From positions 245,047,502 through 245,111,501 of the forward strand of contig NC_081409.1 in assembly GCF_030272615.1 (NCBI RefSeq): 64,000 nt of DNA, in the 5' to 3' direction. This document shows, piece by piece, positions 35,220 through 45,860 of the stretch. Positions within the stretch are counted from its first letter, which is position 1, and every line of letters begins with the position of its first letter. The notes below the pieces were generated by a model. That model was not told the origin of the DNA, ran no database searches, and worked only from the letters and a program-made list of their open reading frames with translations. The position numbers and the translations under genes are program-made. The DNA is from Cryptomeria japonica (Eukaryota; Streptophyta; Pinopsida; Cupressales; Cupressaceae).

Positions 35220-36010
35220 GTTCATCAAGGAAGGATAGAAGGGATAAAATAAGTCCACAAAGAAATGATCAACATATGTATGAGCTTATGAATAGTATGA
35301 ATGACTTCTTCCAAGCATTTTAAAAATATCGATCGAATATGTTATTATTTTTAGAGAAATTGCTTTTGGAGGAAGAAGCTAAGAAGATGGATAAGAGGCA
35401 TGACAACGATGAACTCATTGAAGTCACTAAAGATGAGCATATAGATCATTCCAACACTAAAAATTCATTTGAAGAAGAGGCACATGAGACTTGTACAGTT
35501 ATGGTAATGTTGTTGAAAGGGAGGATGTTAATTCTAATTTGGTTATGCATAATAACAACGGTACATTATTTTTTCATGAATCGTTGCTTGAAGATGCATC
35601 TACAAATGTGGATGTTGTGACTAATAAGGATGACAAAATAGTAGCCATGGGTACAAATTTAGATTTACACAGTATTGAAAGTGACATTGTTCATACATAT
35701 GAAGGTTTTGTGGATCAAAGACTTCTAGCATAGCATGATTTGAATGATCAATCTATGGTTGAGGAAGAATATGTGGAAGAGTGTGGAAAAGAACATTATT
35801 TCAGATTGGAAAGACCTAACCCATCACAAAGAACTCAAGGAATCCACCTATATTTCAGTAGCACACCATCATGATTCTTGGGTGGGACATAATGCTTCAA
35901 AAGAGGAATTTTGTGAAGAAGAGGTGAAGGAGGTAGCTGATTTTGGGAGGTGTGACTTTGAATGCAAATCAGGAAAACAATTATCTAAGGCAACCACACT
36001 TGTGGGGTAA
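35220..36010 (+). pseudogene. Unrecognised charged ORF of the 4 kb element (unit 2)
   Basis: The copy of 21514-22515. It is broken by a stop near 35322 and a frameshift near 35491, then open 35491-35733 (VVEREDVNSNLVMHNNNG) and 35744-36010. It is hydrophilic and acidic, with no enzymatic motif seen. The C-terminal piece ends at a TAA near 36008 where unit 1 reads CAA. Function unknown. Confidence 0.48.
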
Positions 36011-36176
36011 CTTTCTCTTGAAGATGCAAATTTCAATCATGAGATAGGTGCTACAACTTTTGGATCAATCAACAATGAGGTGCATAAGAAGGAGCTCATA
36101 GATCTAAGCTACTTGCAAGGTATGATAACCCTTAGTAATTTTGATATTCCTTGTTTTGTACACATGATTACATAAG

Positions 36177-37055
36177 ATGAATACTTGTTCAGATCACATG
36201 AGGCATATATATTGTCTTAGAGAGCTGATTATAGAGACTAAGAGATTGCCTAACAAGAAGATCCTACAATTTGATAATATTTGGTTTGTGATGGATACTT
36301 CCCCATGGAGTTGGTTGGAGGCAAAAAACATAACAGCTAAGGAAGTGCAGGTATGGGTCAATTTTATGAGAGCCAAGGCAGCTAGAACATGTGACTTCTT
36401 CCTAAGGAGGTTTAATAGTAATAGATCCTTGTTTGTTGGTGATAGTGAAATTACTCTCAAGATGATTCTAGGTTTAATTTTTTGTTCTAGCAGTGTTGCC
36501 TTTTGCACCAAAAATATGGAGAAGATATACATGTCTTATTTTGTACACATGATGGATACCTTTCAGATCTTCATGAGACCCATCAATCTTAGAGTCATAT
36601 TCTCTAATGGAGATTTGATGAGGGACATGTATCCCTTCATTTGCAGCCCATATGATGATGTTCATTCACCCCACTTTTGGTATAAGGGTGAATGGAATAG
36701 CCGGTTTCTTTTGGACAGTGGTTTGTCAGATAATTTTTCTCATGATTTGTATGCTTCTATGGTGTCTAGAGAGAGTCTCTACGAGGATTTTTCAGTTTAT
36801 ATCAAAGTAGAGCAACATAAACATGGTGGAGCAACGCAGAACTTTGGTAATTTTGTTGATTACATGAAGAAGATCATTGTTCTTTTGAGAGTTAGAGTCT
36901 TCAAGATTCTCTTCACATGTATGTTGCAGCATTGTATACTTCATGTGAGACCATGCAAAGGTCCTAGATTGATGTGGGACCCTAGGATTTGTTGGTGCAA
37001 CATCTTCATAAGTGATTTCTTAAGGGCAAGCAATCTTGGGGTGGGAGGACTATAA
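36177..37055 (+). CDS. Unrecognised 292-codon ORF of the 4 kb element, best copy
   Basis: This is the longest uninterrupted frame in this family. It starts MNTCSDHMRHIYCLRELI and runs through the PPT into the first bases of the 3' LTR. Visible features are a W-rich motif (WFVMDTSPWSWLEAKN), a basic segment (FMRAKAARTCDFFLRRFN), HFWYKGEWNSRFLLDSGLSD near residue 165 and SVYIKVEQHKHGGA near 205. There is no signal peptide, zinc finger or polymerase motif. Unit 1 has the same ORF minus 42 codons. It could be an accessory protein, a diverged gag or pol relic, or captured host coding DNA. I do not recognise the family. Confidence 0.5.
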   Translation: MNTCSDHMRHIYCLRELIIETKRLPNKKILQFDNIWFVMDTSPWSWLEAKNITAKEVQVWVNFMRAKAARTCDFFLRRFNSNRSLFVGDSEITLKMILGLIFCSSSVAFCTKNMEKIYMSYFVHMMDTFQIFMRPINLRVIFSNGDLMRDMYPFICSPYDDVHSPHFWYKGEWNSRFLLDSGLSDNFSHDLYASMVSRESLYEDFSVYIKVEQHKHGGATQNFGNFVDYMKKIIVLLRVRVFKILFTCMLQHCILHVRPCKGPRLMWDPRICWCNIFISDFLRASNLGVGGL

Positions 37056-37856
37056 TGTCCCCTCTTCTTTGAGTGATAATTAATTAATTAAATGTTAAAT
37101 AGTCCTAAGTCCTGTGGGATTATTTAATTTTAATTAATTAGCAACTGGACATACTTTATTTTATAGAGTGACTTTATAATAATGTCAATGACAAATTATA
37201 AAGTAAAGTCACTTTTGAGGGGAAAAATAAATTAAAAGAGAAATAAAATAAAGTATTACTTTCAAAAAGGAAAATTATTATAAAAGGAGGAAAAAGTGTA
37301 TAAAGGATTCATTGTTGAGTTGTTATTTTCAAAGAAACTTTTCCTTGAGAGCTTTATCAGTAAACTCTAGGATGGAAACCCAAATCAACCCACTTGGTGA
37401 CTTCATCTCAAAATTCACAGTTGTGCTTCATTATTTAATTTGGAGAGATTTGCAGAGTTTTAGAGTTATATCTTTGCATGAAATATTAACGAAAGGGTTT
37501 TGAGCATTATTTTATGTAATTCTGGTATGTACAAACCTATTGATAGGTCTAATGTGTAATGGCAGATTTTTGAGTTGTATTTGGGCATGCTTGGCCTATG
37601 TAATCCTAAAATCAGATTTGTTTCATATATATGTTTGCAATTTTCATGTCATTTATGGTTGGATGAGTTCTTGATTGAAGATAATATAATAAGGGATCAT
37701 TATTGGCATATGTGTTTGTTGTCCACGTTTGTTGTAACCGGAAATATAAATTAGAATTCTATGGTTTGGAGTAGAAAATGATAAGATGGAGAATTATGTC
37801 AAAATTTGGGAAATTATTTTGAAAATTATAGTGCATATCCTATATGGGATATTTAA
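37051..37856 (+). repeat. 3' LTR of the 4 kb element (unit 2)
   Basis: 806 bp, starting TATAATGTCC and ending ATATTTAA. It is collinear with 23322-24127. Confidence 0.85.
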
Positions 37857-37861
37857 GAGAT

Positions 37862-38204
37862 ATATAGTTAGGTTCAGTCTTCTTAAAAACATTTTCATGG
37901 TAATGTTCATTCAGCAAAAAATATTTTCTCACATGGTCTTTCCAATGATCCATGTTATAAAGACTCTTAACTCAATAATGTTGTAATTTTTATTCCATTT
38001 TTGAAATTATTTCTAATGTCTATTTTTAAAACTTCTCATTTTCTTTTTTTTTCATCTGTACGATGATAAAACCATTTTGTAGTTAATCCTTCCAACATGT
38101 TTCCAAACAAATCAACATTAATTTTATCATTGAATTTTCAATTAACATTCCTTAAAGCTTTTCAGTTCAAGCATTGGCAAAGATATTTTATGATTTTAGC
38201 CACC
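37862..38204. other. Right spacer of unit 2, internally deleted
   Basis: Two pieces of the unit 1 spacer (24133-24215 and about 25150-25430) are joined at about 37951 with TCC microhomology. The boundary with unit 3 lacks about 31 bp that unit 1 has before 25437. Confidence 0.6.
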
Positions 38205-38955
38205 TCTAGAAGCTCCCTCTTTGCCTCTTCAGTGCTTGATTTCCTAACCTTCCTTGATTTGCACTTTTTTCAAACATCTGGTATAGACAACTAGCCCTGA
38301 ATTTCACCTAGATCCTACTTTCTGATATCCAGCAAACGGACTTTGAGCTTCAACCAATAAACTCTTTCTCCACAAATTTACTTCTAACAGGAAGATAGTG
38401 ATTCTAATTTGATGAGTGGTAATGTTGTGGGGTTAACTCTTTCTCCACAAGTGTACATACTCTTGGTGTTTTTCCTGCAACCCTCTATCCTAAGGATCTC
38501 ATCACATTTCAAGTCAGGAATAGAATGTTCAATGTGGTTTTAAAACTATCAACATATTAAGGACAAGAAATTCCAATAGAAACGAGGCTTGATTATGCCT
38601 ACTTCACTTTGAGCTCCATCATACTCAGGAGGGTTTTCCTATTTCTAGGCCTACATTTGATCATAACCTCTTAGCAACTACTACCTACAGGCCTAATGAA
38701 GATGGATTGCTCTCACATACAATATCCCAATGCTTTGTAAATAGCTGAGAACAAGTAACATATAAAACTAAAAAGGGAAGGGGAAAATAAAGAAGGATTT
38801 GATAATTGAAAGTTTTTGAAAATGATTTAAGCCATACATAGAACAGTGCTTATCCTGGGGAAATGAGTCAAACAAGAGAATGTAAATGGACTCCCATTAG
38901 TAAACATACTATAACCAGTAGTTTTCTATTATGTTAATGCTTGACATTAACAAAT
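38205..38955. other. Left flank of unit 3, no gene seen
   Basis: Collinear with 1-572 and 25437-26205. It ends at about 38955 in a junction to the middle of gag, so the Copia 5' LTR, PBS and the first half of gag are missing in unit 3. Confidence 0.65.
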
Positions 38956-39414
38956 CTGCTCCTACCGGCTTATGTCAGTCGAGTCTCTGCAATTAATGAA
39001 TTAAGGTCTGTACCGAACATGCCAGTCTCTTTGGATGCCACTGTCGGTAAGCTACGTGCTTTTGAGTTAAATAATTTTGATAACAGTGTGTCTTCGGTAA
39101 ACAAAGTTGAATCTACATTCAGTTCTTTTCATCTTGGTGAATCTGATGATTACAATGATAGAATGCATAAGTATGCTGAAGGAAATCACAATGGAGCAAG
39201 TGAGAGATTTCGCGAAAACATGGAAGAAGTACACAAACTATATGAGGAAATCAGAAAGCAAGAAGAGTTTCAAGCATTATTGGCCAGAAGGTTACTGGGA
39301 GGCAAAGGTAAGTATAAAGGAAAGTTACCTTTAAAATGTTTTAATAGTGATAAAATTGGGTATATGGATTCTAACTGTCCTGACAAAGAATCTAGTGGAA
39401 AGAGAGAATACTGA
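38956..39414 (+). pseudogene. gag: Copia gag C-terminal half (unit 3)
   Basis: The fragment covers the Gag C-terminal part (AYVSRVSAINELRSVPNMPV onward) and the nucleocapsid. The zinc knuckle has lost two positions (CFNSDKIGYMDSNC: second Cys is Ser, His is Tyr). It ends at a TGA at 39412 that replaces CGA within an ACCGAG motif. The N-terminal half and the start are deleted. Confidence 0.85.
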
Positions 39415-39990
39415 GATGACAGACAGAAAGACAACCAATACAGAGGGCATCAAGACTTCAGAAGGAGAGATAGATAGATATGCCTAGTAGCTGATGACGA
39501 ATCCAATGATGATAAATATAATGGGACTGAGACAGAGAAAGTTGTATATGTGGCTATCAAAGATGGATTAGATTAAAAAAGGTATGAAGAAAAAGCCTTA
39601 ATATCACACATAAATAATAATGATTCTTGGATCATAGATAGTGGATGCTCACATCACATGACAGGTGATAAACACAAGTTTGTTAAATTAGAAGATTATG
39701 ATGGAGGTTATGTAAGATTTGGTAATGATGCACCTTGTCCTGTGAAAGGTAAAGGTTCTATCACACTTCTTGACAATGCTAAATGTGATGATGAATATTG
39801 GGTTGAAGGTCTGAATTACAATTTGTTGAGTGTAGCACATCTAAACAATATAGGATACCGAATAGAATTTCTGAAAGGAATTGTCGAAGTTAATGACAAA
39901 CATGGAAAGTGGCTACTACCGGGACTCAAACAAGAGGTAATACATTTCATCTTGACTCAACTCAGAACAATTATCTGTATGCAAAAATAG
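39415..39990 (+). pseudogene. Copia protease remnant (unit 3)
   Basis: The aspartic protease region contains WIIDSGCSHHMTGDKHKF from about 39630 and an open stretch 39658-39990 with the conserved YWVEGLNYNLLSVAHLNN. A one-base loss near 39908 shifts the frame. Stops in the segment between gag and protease (for example TAA near 39575) block translation from gag. Role: polyprotein cleavage. Confidence 0.83.
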
Positions 39991-40690
39991 AAGATACCTG
40001 GTTATGGCGTAAAAGGATCTGTCATGTAAATTTTGATAACCTGATTAAAATAAGTAAGAAGCACCGTCTAAGAGGTCTACCAAGCTTGGAAAAACCTAAG
40101 AATGCAATATGCCGAGGATGCCAGATGGGTAAAATGACAAAATCAACCTTTACAAGTAAGTCTTACACTTCTAAAGGAATTTTAGATCTTGTGCACACTG
40201 ATCTTTGTGGTCCTATGAAAGTTCAAAGTTATTATTGTGATAAATACTTCATATTATTTGTGGATGATTACTCAAGGATGATGTCAGTTATGTTTCTTAA
40301 AAGAGAAATCAGAAGCCTTTCAAATGTTCAAATGGTATAAGGCAAGAGTTGAAAAATAAAAAGGAAGACAGTTGAAATGTCTAAGATCAAATAGAGGAGA
40401 GTTCATTTCAGATGAATTTAACTTATTTTGCAATGATCATGGTATAAAGAGACAAGTGTCTGCACCAAGAACATCACAACAAAATGGGATAGCTGAAAGA
40501 AGAAACAAATCAATTGTAGATTGTGCCAGAACTTTGATGATAGAAAAGAGAGTACCTCAAATATTTTGGAGAGAAGCAATAAGCACTGTAGTTTACACCC
40601 TAAACCGAGTACAACTGAAGAAAGGAACTATGAAGACAACGTATGAAATTTGGTATGACAAGAAACCAAATGTAAGTTATTTTAAAATAT
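39909..40690 (+). pseudogene. Copia integrase remnant (unit 3)
   Basis: The pre-integrase HHCC domain has WLWRKRICHV in place of WLWHKRFCHV, so the first zinc-binding His is Arg. The core starts VHTDLCGPM with the first catalytic Asp. The frame shifts at the same extra A as in unit 1 (run near 40300). The second catalytic Asp is Asn and one Gly codon is lost (LRSNRGEF for LRSDRGGEF). The Glu of NGIAERRNK is kept. Even if translated, the enzyme would be catalytically dead. Confidence 0.87.
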
Positions 40691-42663
40691 TTGGAAGTAG
40701 ATGTTATGTTCACAAAGATGACAAAAATGGAAAATTTGATCAAAAAAGTGAGAAAGGAACATTTCTTGGTTATTCCTCTATGAGTAAAGCATTTAAATGT
40801 CTGATCAAATTTTTTAACAAAATAGCAGAAAGTGCAAATGTGAAAATTGATGAATTTTCAGAAAGGAATGATGAAGGAAATTCCAAAGAACCAGAAGATT
40901 ATGAAGGGTTTGTATATGTACAACCGAGAAGTCTAACTGAGAAAGTTGATGAAGAAAATACTAATTTACTGAGTGATGAAGAAGATCATACAGAGCCTAC
41001 TGAGCCTATATTAGCAAGATATGTCAGAAGAAATCATGCATCAAGTTAGATTATAGGAGATAAGGATGCTCCAATGATGACAAGGAACAGACTGAGATAG
41101 AACACATGTCCGATATCCAAATTTGAACCAAGGACAGTAAAAGAGGCATTAAGCAATGAAGATTGGGTGAATGCTATGACAGAACAGATTGAACAAATCA
41201 AGAAAAATGAAACATGGACACTGGTCCCAAGACCAAAAGAGAAAAATGTAATCGGTACAAAGTGGATTTTCATAAATAAGCTAAATGAAAAAGGTGAGGT
41301 CATTAGGAATAAAGCAAGGCTAGTTTGCAAAGGTTATGCTCAAGAAGAAGGAATAGAGTATGGGGAGACTTTTGAACTTGTGGCAAGACTTGAGGGAGTG
41401 AGAACATTGTTGGCATATGTTGCTTACAAAAATTTCAAGGTATATCAAATGGATGTTAACTCTGCATTTTTGAATGGTATACTAGAAGAAGAAGTCTATA
41501 TTGAACAACCTAAAGGATTTATTGAATAGAAGAATAAAGATCGTGTATGTAAGTTGAACAAAGCTTTATATGGTCTAAAGCAAGCACCTAGAGCATGGTA
41601 TGAAAGGTTGCACTCTTACATAATAAAGATTGGATTTATGAGGACTAGTGAAAACAACAACATGTATATGAAGAATGATGAGGATAATGGAATACTGATT
41701 TCAGCCATATTTGTTGATGATATTATTTTCTGTGGAAATGATTCTTTATGTAAGAACTTTGGAAATGAAATGTGCAAAGAATTTGAGATGTCATTAATCG
41801 GTGAAATGAATTATTTTATAGGTTTACAAATACTGCAAATGAAAAATGGGATTTTCATTACTCAATCCAAGTATATAAAGGAAATCATGAAGAAATTTGG
41901 AATGGAGGATTCTAAACCTGTAAGTACTCCTATGACTACTAATTGTAAACTATCAAAGAATGATGAATCTGCATCTGTTGATGCGACACTTTACCGATCT
42001 ATGATTGGAAACATGCAATATGTAGTTCACAGTAGGCCTAGTATAGCACATGCAGTAGGTATAGCTATAAGATTTTTTGCAGATCCCAAAGAAACCCATA
42101 TGCCAGCAATAAAGAGAATTTTCAGATACTTGAGAGGCACTGAAGATTATGGTTTACTATATAAAAAGAGGAATGATTTTGACTTAAAAGTCTATACTGA
42201 TGTTGATTGGGCAGGAAATATTGATGATAGGAAAAGCACAAGTGGTGGAGCTTTCTTTTTGGGAGAAAGACTATTCAGTTGGCTTAGCAAGAAACAAGGA
42301 TGCGTTTCACAGTCAATAGCTAAAGCTGAATATGTCGTTGCAGCATTGAATTGTACCAATACAGTATGGATCAAACAATTGTTGGAAGGTATGAATGAGA
42401 CAGTTGCCAAGCCAGTAACTATATTTTGTGATAATACAAGTGCTATTAACACTCCAAAGAATCTGGTAATGCACTCTAAGACAAAGCATATTTCTATAAA
42501 GTATCATTATCTAAGAGAAGAAGTTCAAGAAAAGAAAGTTGTGCTGGAATATGTTAGCACAAAAGAACAATTAGCAGACATCTTCACAAAGCCACTGCCA
42601 AGGGACACTTTTGAGTATCTCAGAAGTAAGTTAGGGGTCCTACCCCTATCTAGTACTCACTAA
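40691..42663 (+). pseudogene. Copia integrase tail, RT and RNase H (unit 3)
   Basis: A single frame from 40372 to 42663 with TAG at 41047 and 41098 (CAG in unit 1) and TAG at 41527. It starts with the integrase C-terminal and linker part (FGSRCYVHKDDKNGKFD, FLGYSS) that is deleted in unit 1. The RT has [52 protein letters not shown] and FVDDIIF. RNase H has TDVDWAG and CDNTSAI intact, but the usual AEAEY Glu pair is SIAKAEY. After the third stop, 41554-42663 is open for 369 codons. Role: reverse transcription and RNA removal. Confidence 0.92.
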
Positions 42664-43037
42664 CAGAGTTTGGTGAAAACATCAATTCTATGACTCTACA
42701 GAATACTATTTGTGAGTTGATGTTGATTTACACACTTTAGAAGGTTGTCTAAAGTTGTGCATGAAACAGTGAACGAAGACAACATGAATCTAACCGAGAC
42801 TAAGATGATACATTTGTATATGTTTTAACAGCAAGGAAATTACTTCATAGGTGAAGTAATCATGAATTAGTGTTACTTTTGGCATTGTTGTCGAAGGGGG
42901 AGAAGACTAATGACAGGAAGAGAAGATTACAGGAGAAGTTTACAACTCAAGGATAATAGGAGAAGAATAATAGCAAGCAGTTTGAATCAATTGGAATAAA
43001 TCAAGTTGGTATTGCCATCAATGCCAAATGGAAAGAT
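42664..43037 (+). other. Post-pol region with two purine tracts (unit 3)
   Basis: Noncoding. An internal PPT-like tract lies at 42893-42904 (GAAGGGGGAGAA); the terminal PPT at 43026-43037 has decayed to AAATGGAAAGAT. Confidence 0.6.
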
Positions 43038-44334
43038 TGTTGGCATTACATTAAGTTTGTTGGAGATTGATGATTTAATTGATAAAGGATGATTACTGTC
43101 TTAATAACATTATTTTGTCATTGATGTCAAGCAATTGATTTTTTGATTCAGTATGATGTTGCCATATCTTAAAGAGTATGTTTTGATGAGTATAAAGTTG
43201 TTGGTAAATGACACAGAAAGAATGTGAAAATGAAGGGGAGTAATAAGTTATTCAATGGGAAACTATTACCGAGTTAGATAGTGATGAGATTATGATATTT
43301 TGATTGTTTTGATATCCTATATATGTGTATTTGAAGACTGAATAAGAAGGAGAAAAGATTTCATGCAATAGAATGATTAAAGGTTTGATACTATTCTACT
43401 TTACTGAGCAAGGAGCCAGTCGGTAAATCCCAAGGTTATCCATGTCGGTTAAAGAAGGAAGAGGTCACCAAGCGTCATCAGCAAGCAAAGCTACCAAGAG
43501 AGTAACTGAGATGAATATAGAACGTCTATCGAGTAAAGTTCAGAATTAACCGAGTATCAACCGAGCAGTAACAGGACACATTGGATGAATAAATACATTA
43601 TTAAATGAAGGATGCTAATGAGCTGGAGATTTATAGAAGATTGGAATGTCGTGCAAGAAGTTTGTTACGGATCAACAGCAATGAAAATTCAAGAGTTAGA
43701 TCTACAACATAGATTGAATGGCCATAACCGAGCACAAGTACCAAGGAAGGAATACAAGTTTCAAGGCATGATAAAACATTTTTGAGTTCGAAGGATTCGA
43801 TGAACCTAGTCAAGTTTGAAGATCTGATGGCTAAGATTAATCATGGGAAATGTGATTAAGGAGATTTAGCGGTTAGGAATTGCTTATAAATAAGGAAAGT
43901 TGATGAACAAAGTATGCGGGCAAATAGAAGAGTAGTAATACTATAGAGGTGATTACCGAGTACAAAAGATTGAAGATCTGATTGAAGAACAGAGTGAGAA
44001 GCCTAGCAAGGAGTAAGATAAGTCTTATGGCAAGATTATTTTGAGCACATAGAGTCTTCTATAACATTTCAGATGTGAAGTTGTAGATATATTTTATTAC
44101 TGTTATTTATTTTTGTAAGTGACAGGAAATCTCTTAACCAAGTGGACCTAACAGTCTTACTTGTAGATCCTCTAGCAAGGTAACATTTCTATTGAGTGTT
44201 TGAAATCCTTTGACAAGGTCACTTCTAACAAAGTGCAAGATTCTGATAGATCTGAGGGAAATCCCTTGACCGGGTCACATCTAGCAATGTGTTTATGTAA
44301 TCTTTAATGGGTCACATCTAGCAATGTGTTTATG
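43038..44334 (+). repeat. 3' LTR of unit 3 Copia element, truncated
   Basis: It starts TGTTGGCATT and has a 28-bp loss near 43064 between GTTGG repeats. TATA is at 43885. It ends with a short tandem repeat of GGGTCACATCTAGCAATGTG (about 44271 and 44309), then jumps to spacer DNA. The last 270 bp or so of the LTR are missing. Confidence 0.88.
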
Positions 44335-44365
44335 CAATTTCATGTCATGTCATTCTACCTTGCTT

Positions 44366-44370
44366 CCCCA
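44366..44370. other. Target site duplication of nested element, left
   Basis: CCCCA is repeated exactly at 52306-52310. The empty site is visible at 8358-8362 in unit 1. Confidence 0.9.
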
Positions 44371-45491
44371 TGTTAGGCCTAATATGGAAAGCTAATGTAC
44401 TGAGAGGGGAGGGGTGAATCAGTACTCCAAAACTTTTCTTGAATAATAACTTTACTGTTATGCATAAACAGAATAGTGCAGTAACATAAAATAAAGTTAA
44501 AGCAAATAGATAACAATCATACATGATTCACTCCATAACACATATATTTTGGTTACACAAAAACTCTTGGTTAGAGAGAAAAACTGCGGTGGGGATCGTA
44601 CCCACAACTTCACTACTGCAATAATAAAGAGTGCTCGGTTAGAGCTACATTTTAGCTATTTCTGATAGCTTACCCTATTAGGAGTAACAAGATCTGTTAG
44701 ATCTACCTTGCTAAAGGATTTTACAACATTTATTTTGAATGTTGCACCTGGTTAGAGGCTTTACAATTTATAGACTTGATTAGAGTCTTTTACCCTGTTA
44801 AAGGTTTCTCTTTCAACTTCACAATATTACAATAAAATCATTACAAATATCTGCAACTTTACATCTGAAATGTTATAGCAAATTCTATGTGCTCGGAATA
44901 GATTACCTTGCTTATAGCATACCTCGGTAACCCATATAGTAACTCAATAAACCCTTCTGTTTACTCTGTTCTTCGACTGTTCTCTGTAACAGTCTTCTTA
45001 CACACATCTATACACCCTTAACTCATGTTGTATAAATAGATCTCTTAAGACGGTGATCTAATTCATTGCTTTGATCTTACAAACATGATTCCTCAAATGA
45101 ATAACTATACAAAATATTTCATTGGTTAGATTGATCTCAAAATCATACACAATCTTCTAGTGCAATTTCCAATGTAATAACGGTTAGATGTGCCTCGATC
45201 TTGTAAGACATTTTCATATGCATGTACAGGTTCAATGTATCTGGTAACACGTTTCACTCAGTGTATATCAACTCGGTGTGTCATCTTTACTGCTCGGTAG
45301 TCTTAAAAAGATACTCAATAGATAGCTCGGTGTATACTACGTTCTGTGATTGCTTTCCTCTGTAACTGACTAGACTGTGAATACCGACTTCTTTGTGTAT
45401 ACCGACTGCATGATTTGGTAGTGCTAACTGACTAGAGTATATAGTATGACTTTGAATATAAAAACTAATGGCAACTTGAAAAGTAGTAACA
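44371..45491 (-). repeat. 3' LTR of the nested element (left)
   Basis: 1121 bp. It differs from the right LTR by scattered transitions (a few percent by eye) and one 15-bp segment present here near 45263. Confidence 0.92.
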
Positions 45492-45507
45492 ATCTCCCCT
45501 TTTGACA
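45492..45507 (-). other. Polypurine tract of the nested element
   Basis: On the minus strand the sequence reads TGTCAAAAGGGGAGAT directly before the 3' LTR. Confidence 0.85.
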
Positions 45508-45627
45508 TTAGTTGAGATGTTTGACAAAAACTACTTTCAAAGTCATAACTCAAAAATCTATATACATTGCAAAATGAATATACTTGACAATATATACAAT
45601 AGTCAATGAAATATTATATTCAGATAT

Positions 45628-45845
45628 ACTCCCCTTATCATTATACTATACATAACTCTAATTTGCATGCTCGGTTCTATGCTTGTGTTCTCTACTTACT
45701 GTCCTTGGATACTCTGCATACTCTACTCAGTATACTCCCCCTATATACAATACTCTGAATACTGTATCAAAATTGTATCACAAAAAATATCACTCCCTCA
45801 ATATATTATATTACTCCCCTTATATAGTATCACTCCCCCTTTTTG
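45628..45845 (-). repeat. Extra purine tracts (multi-PPT region)
   Basis: Further G-rich purine tracts on the minus strand lie at 45628-45635, 45735-45741, 45792-45798, 45813-45820 and 45832-45845 (AAAAAGGGGGAGT). Multiple PPTs in this position are a reported hallmark of Sirevirus-type Copia elements. Confidence 0.6.
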
Positions 45846-45860
45846 AAAAACATCAAAAAC

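Larger units (their letters stand above)
34956..37856 (+). mobile_element. 4 kb-family non-autonomous element, 5'-truncated (unit 2)
   Basis: This keeps part of the TGCATG-rich leader, both unrecognised ORFs, the PPT (37038-37050) and the 3' LTR (37051-37856), followed by GAGAT at 37857-37861, the same target duplication as in unit 1. The 5' LTR and PBS are deleted. Because the 3' flank and target duplication match unit 1, this is the same insertion event carried in a duplicated unit. Confidence 0.85.
38956..44334 (+). mobile_element. Copia element, 3' part (unit 3)
   Basis: It starts mid-gag and keeps protease, integrase, the linker missing in unit 1, RT, RNase H, a decayed PPT (AAATGGAAAGAT, 43026-43037) and most of the 3' LTR. 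The LTR end is lost at about 44334, where the sequence jumps to the spacer equivalent of 8325. It has the best-preserved pol of the window: from 40372 to 42663 only three stops interrupt one frame. Confidence 0.9.

Noticed and set aside
573-44334. Three independent Copia insertions
   Set aside because: Flanks, the shared integrase frameshift and the order of neighbouring segments show one insertion followed by duplication of the whole unit.
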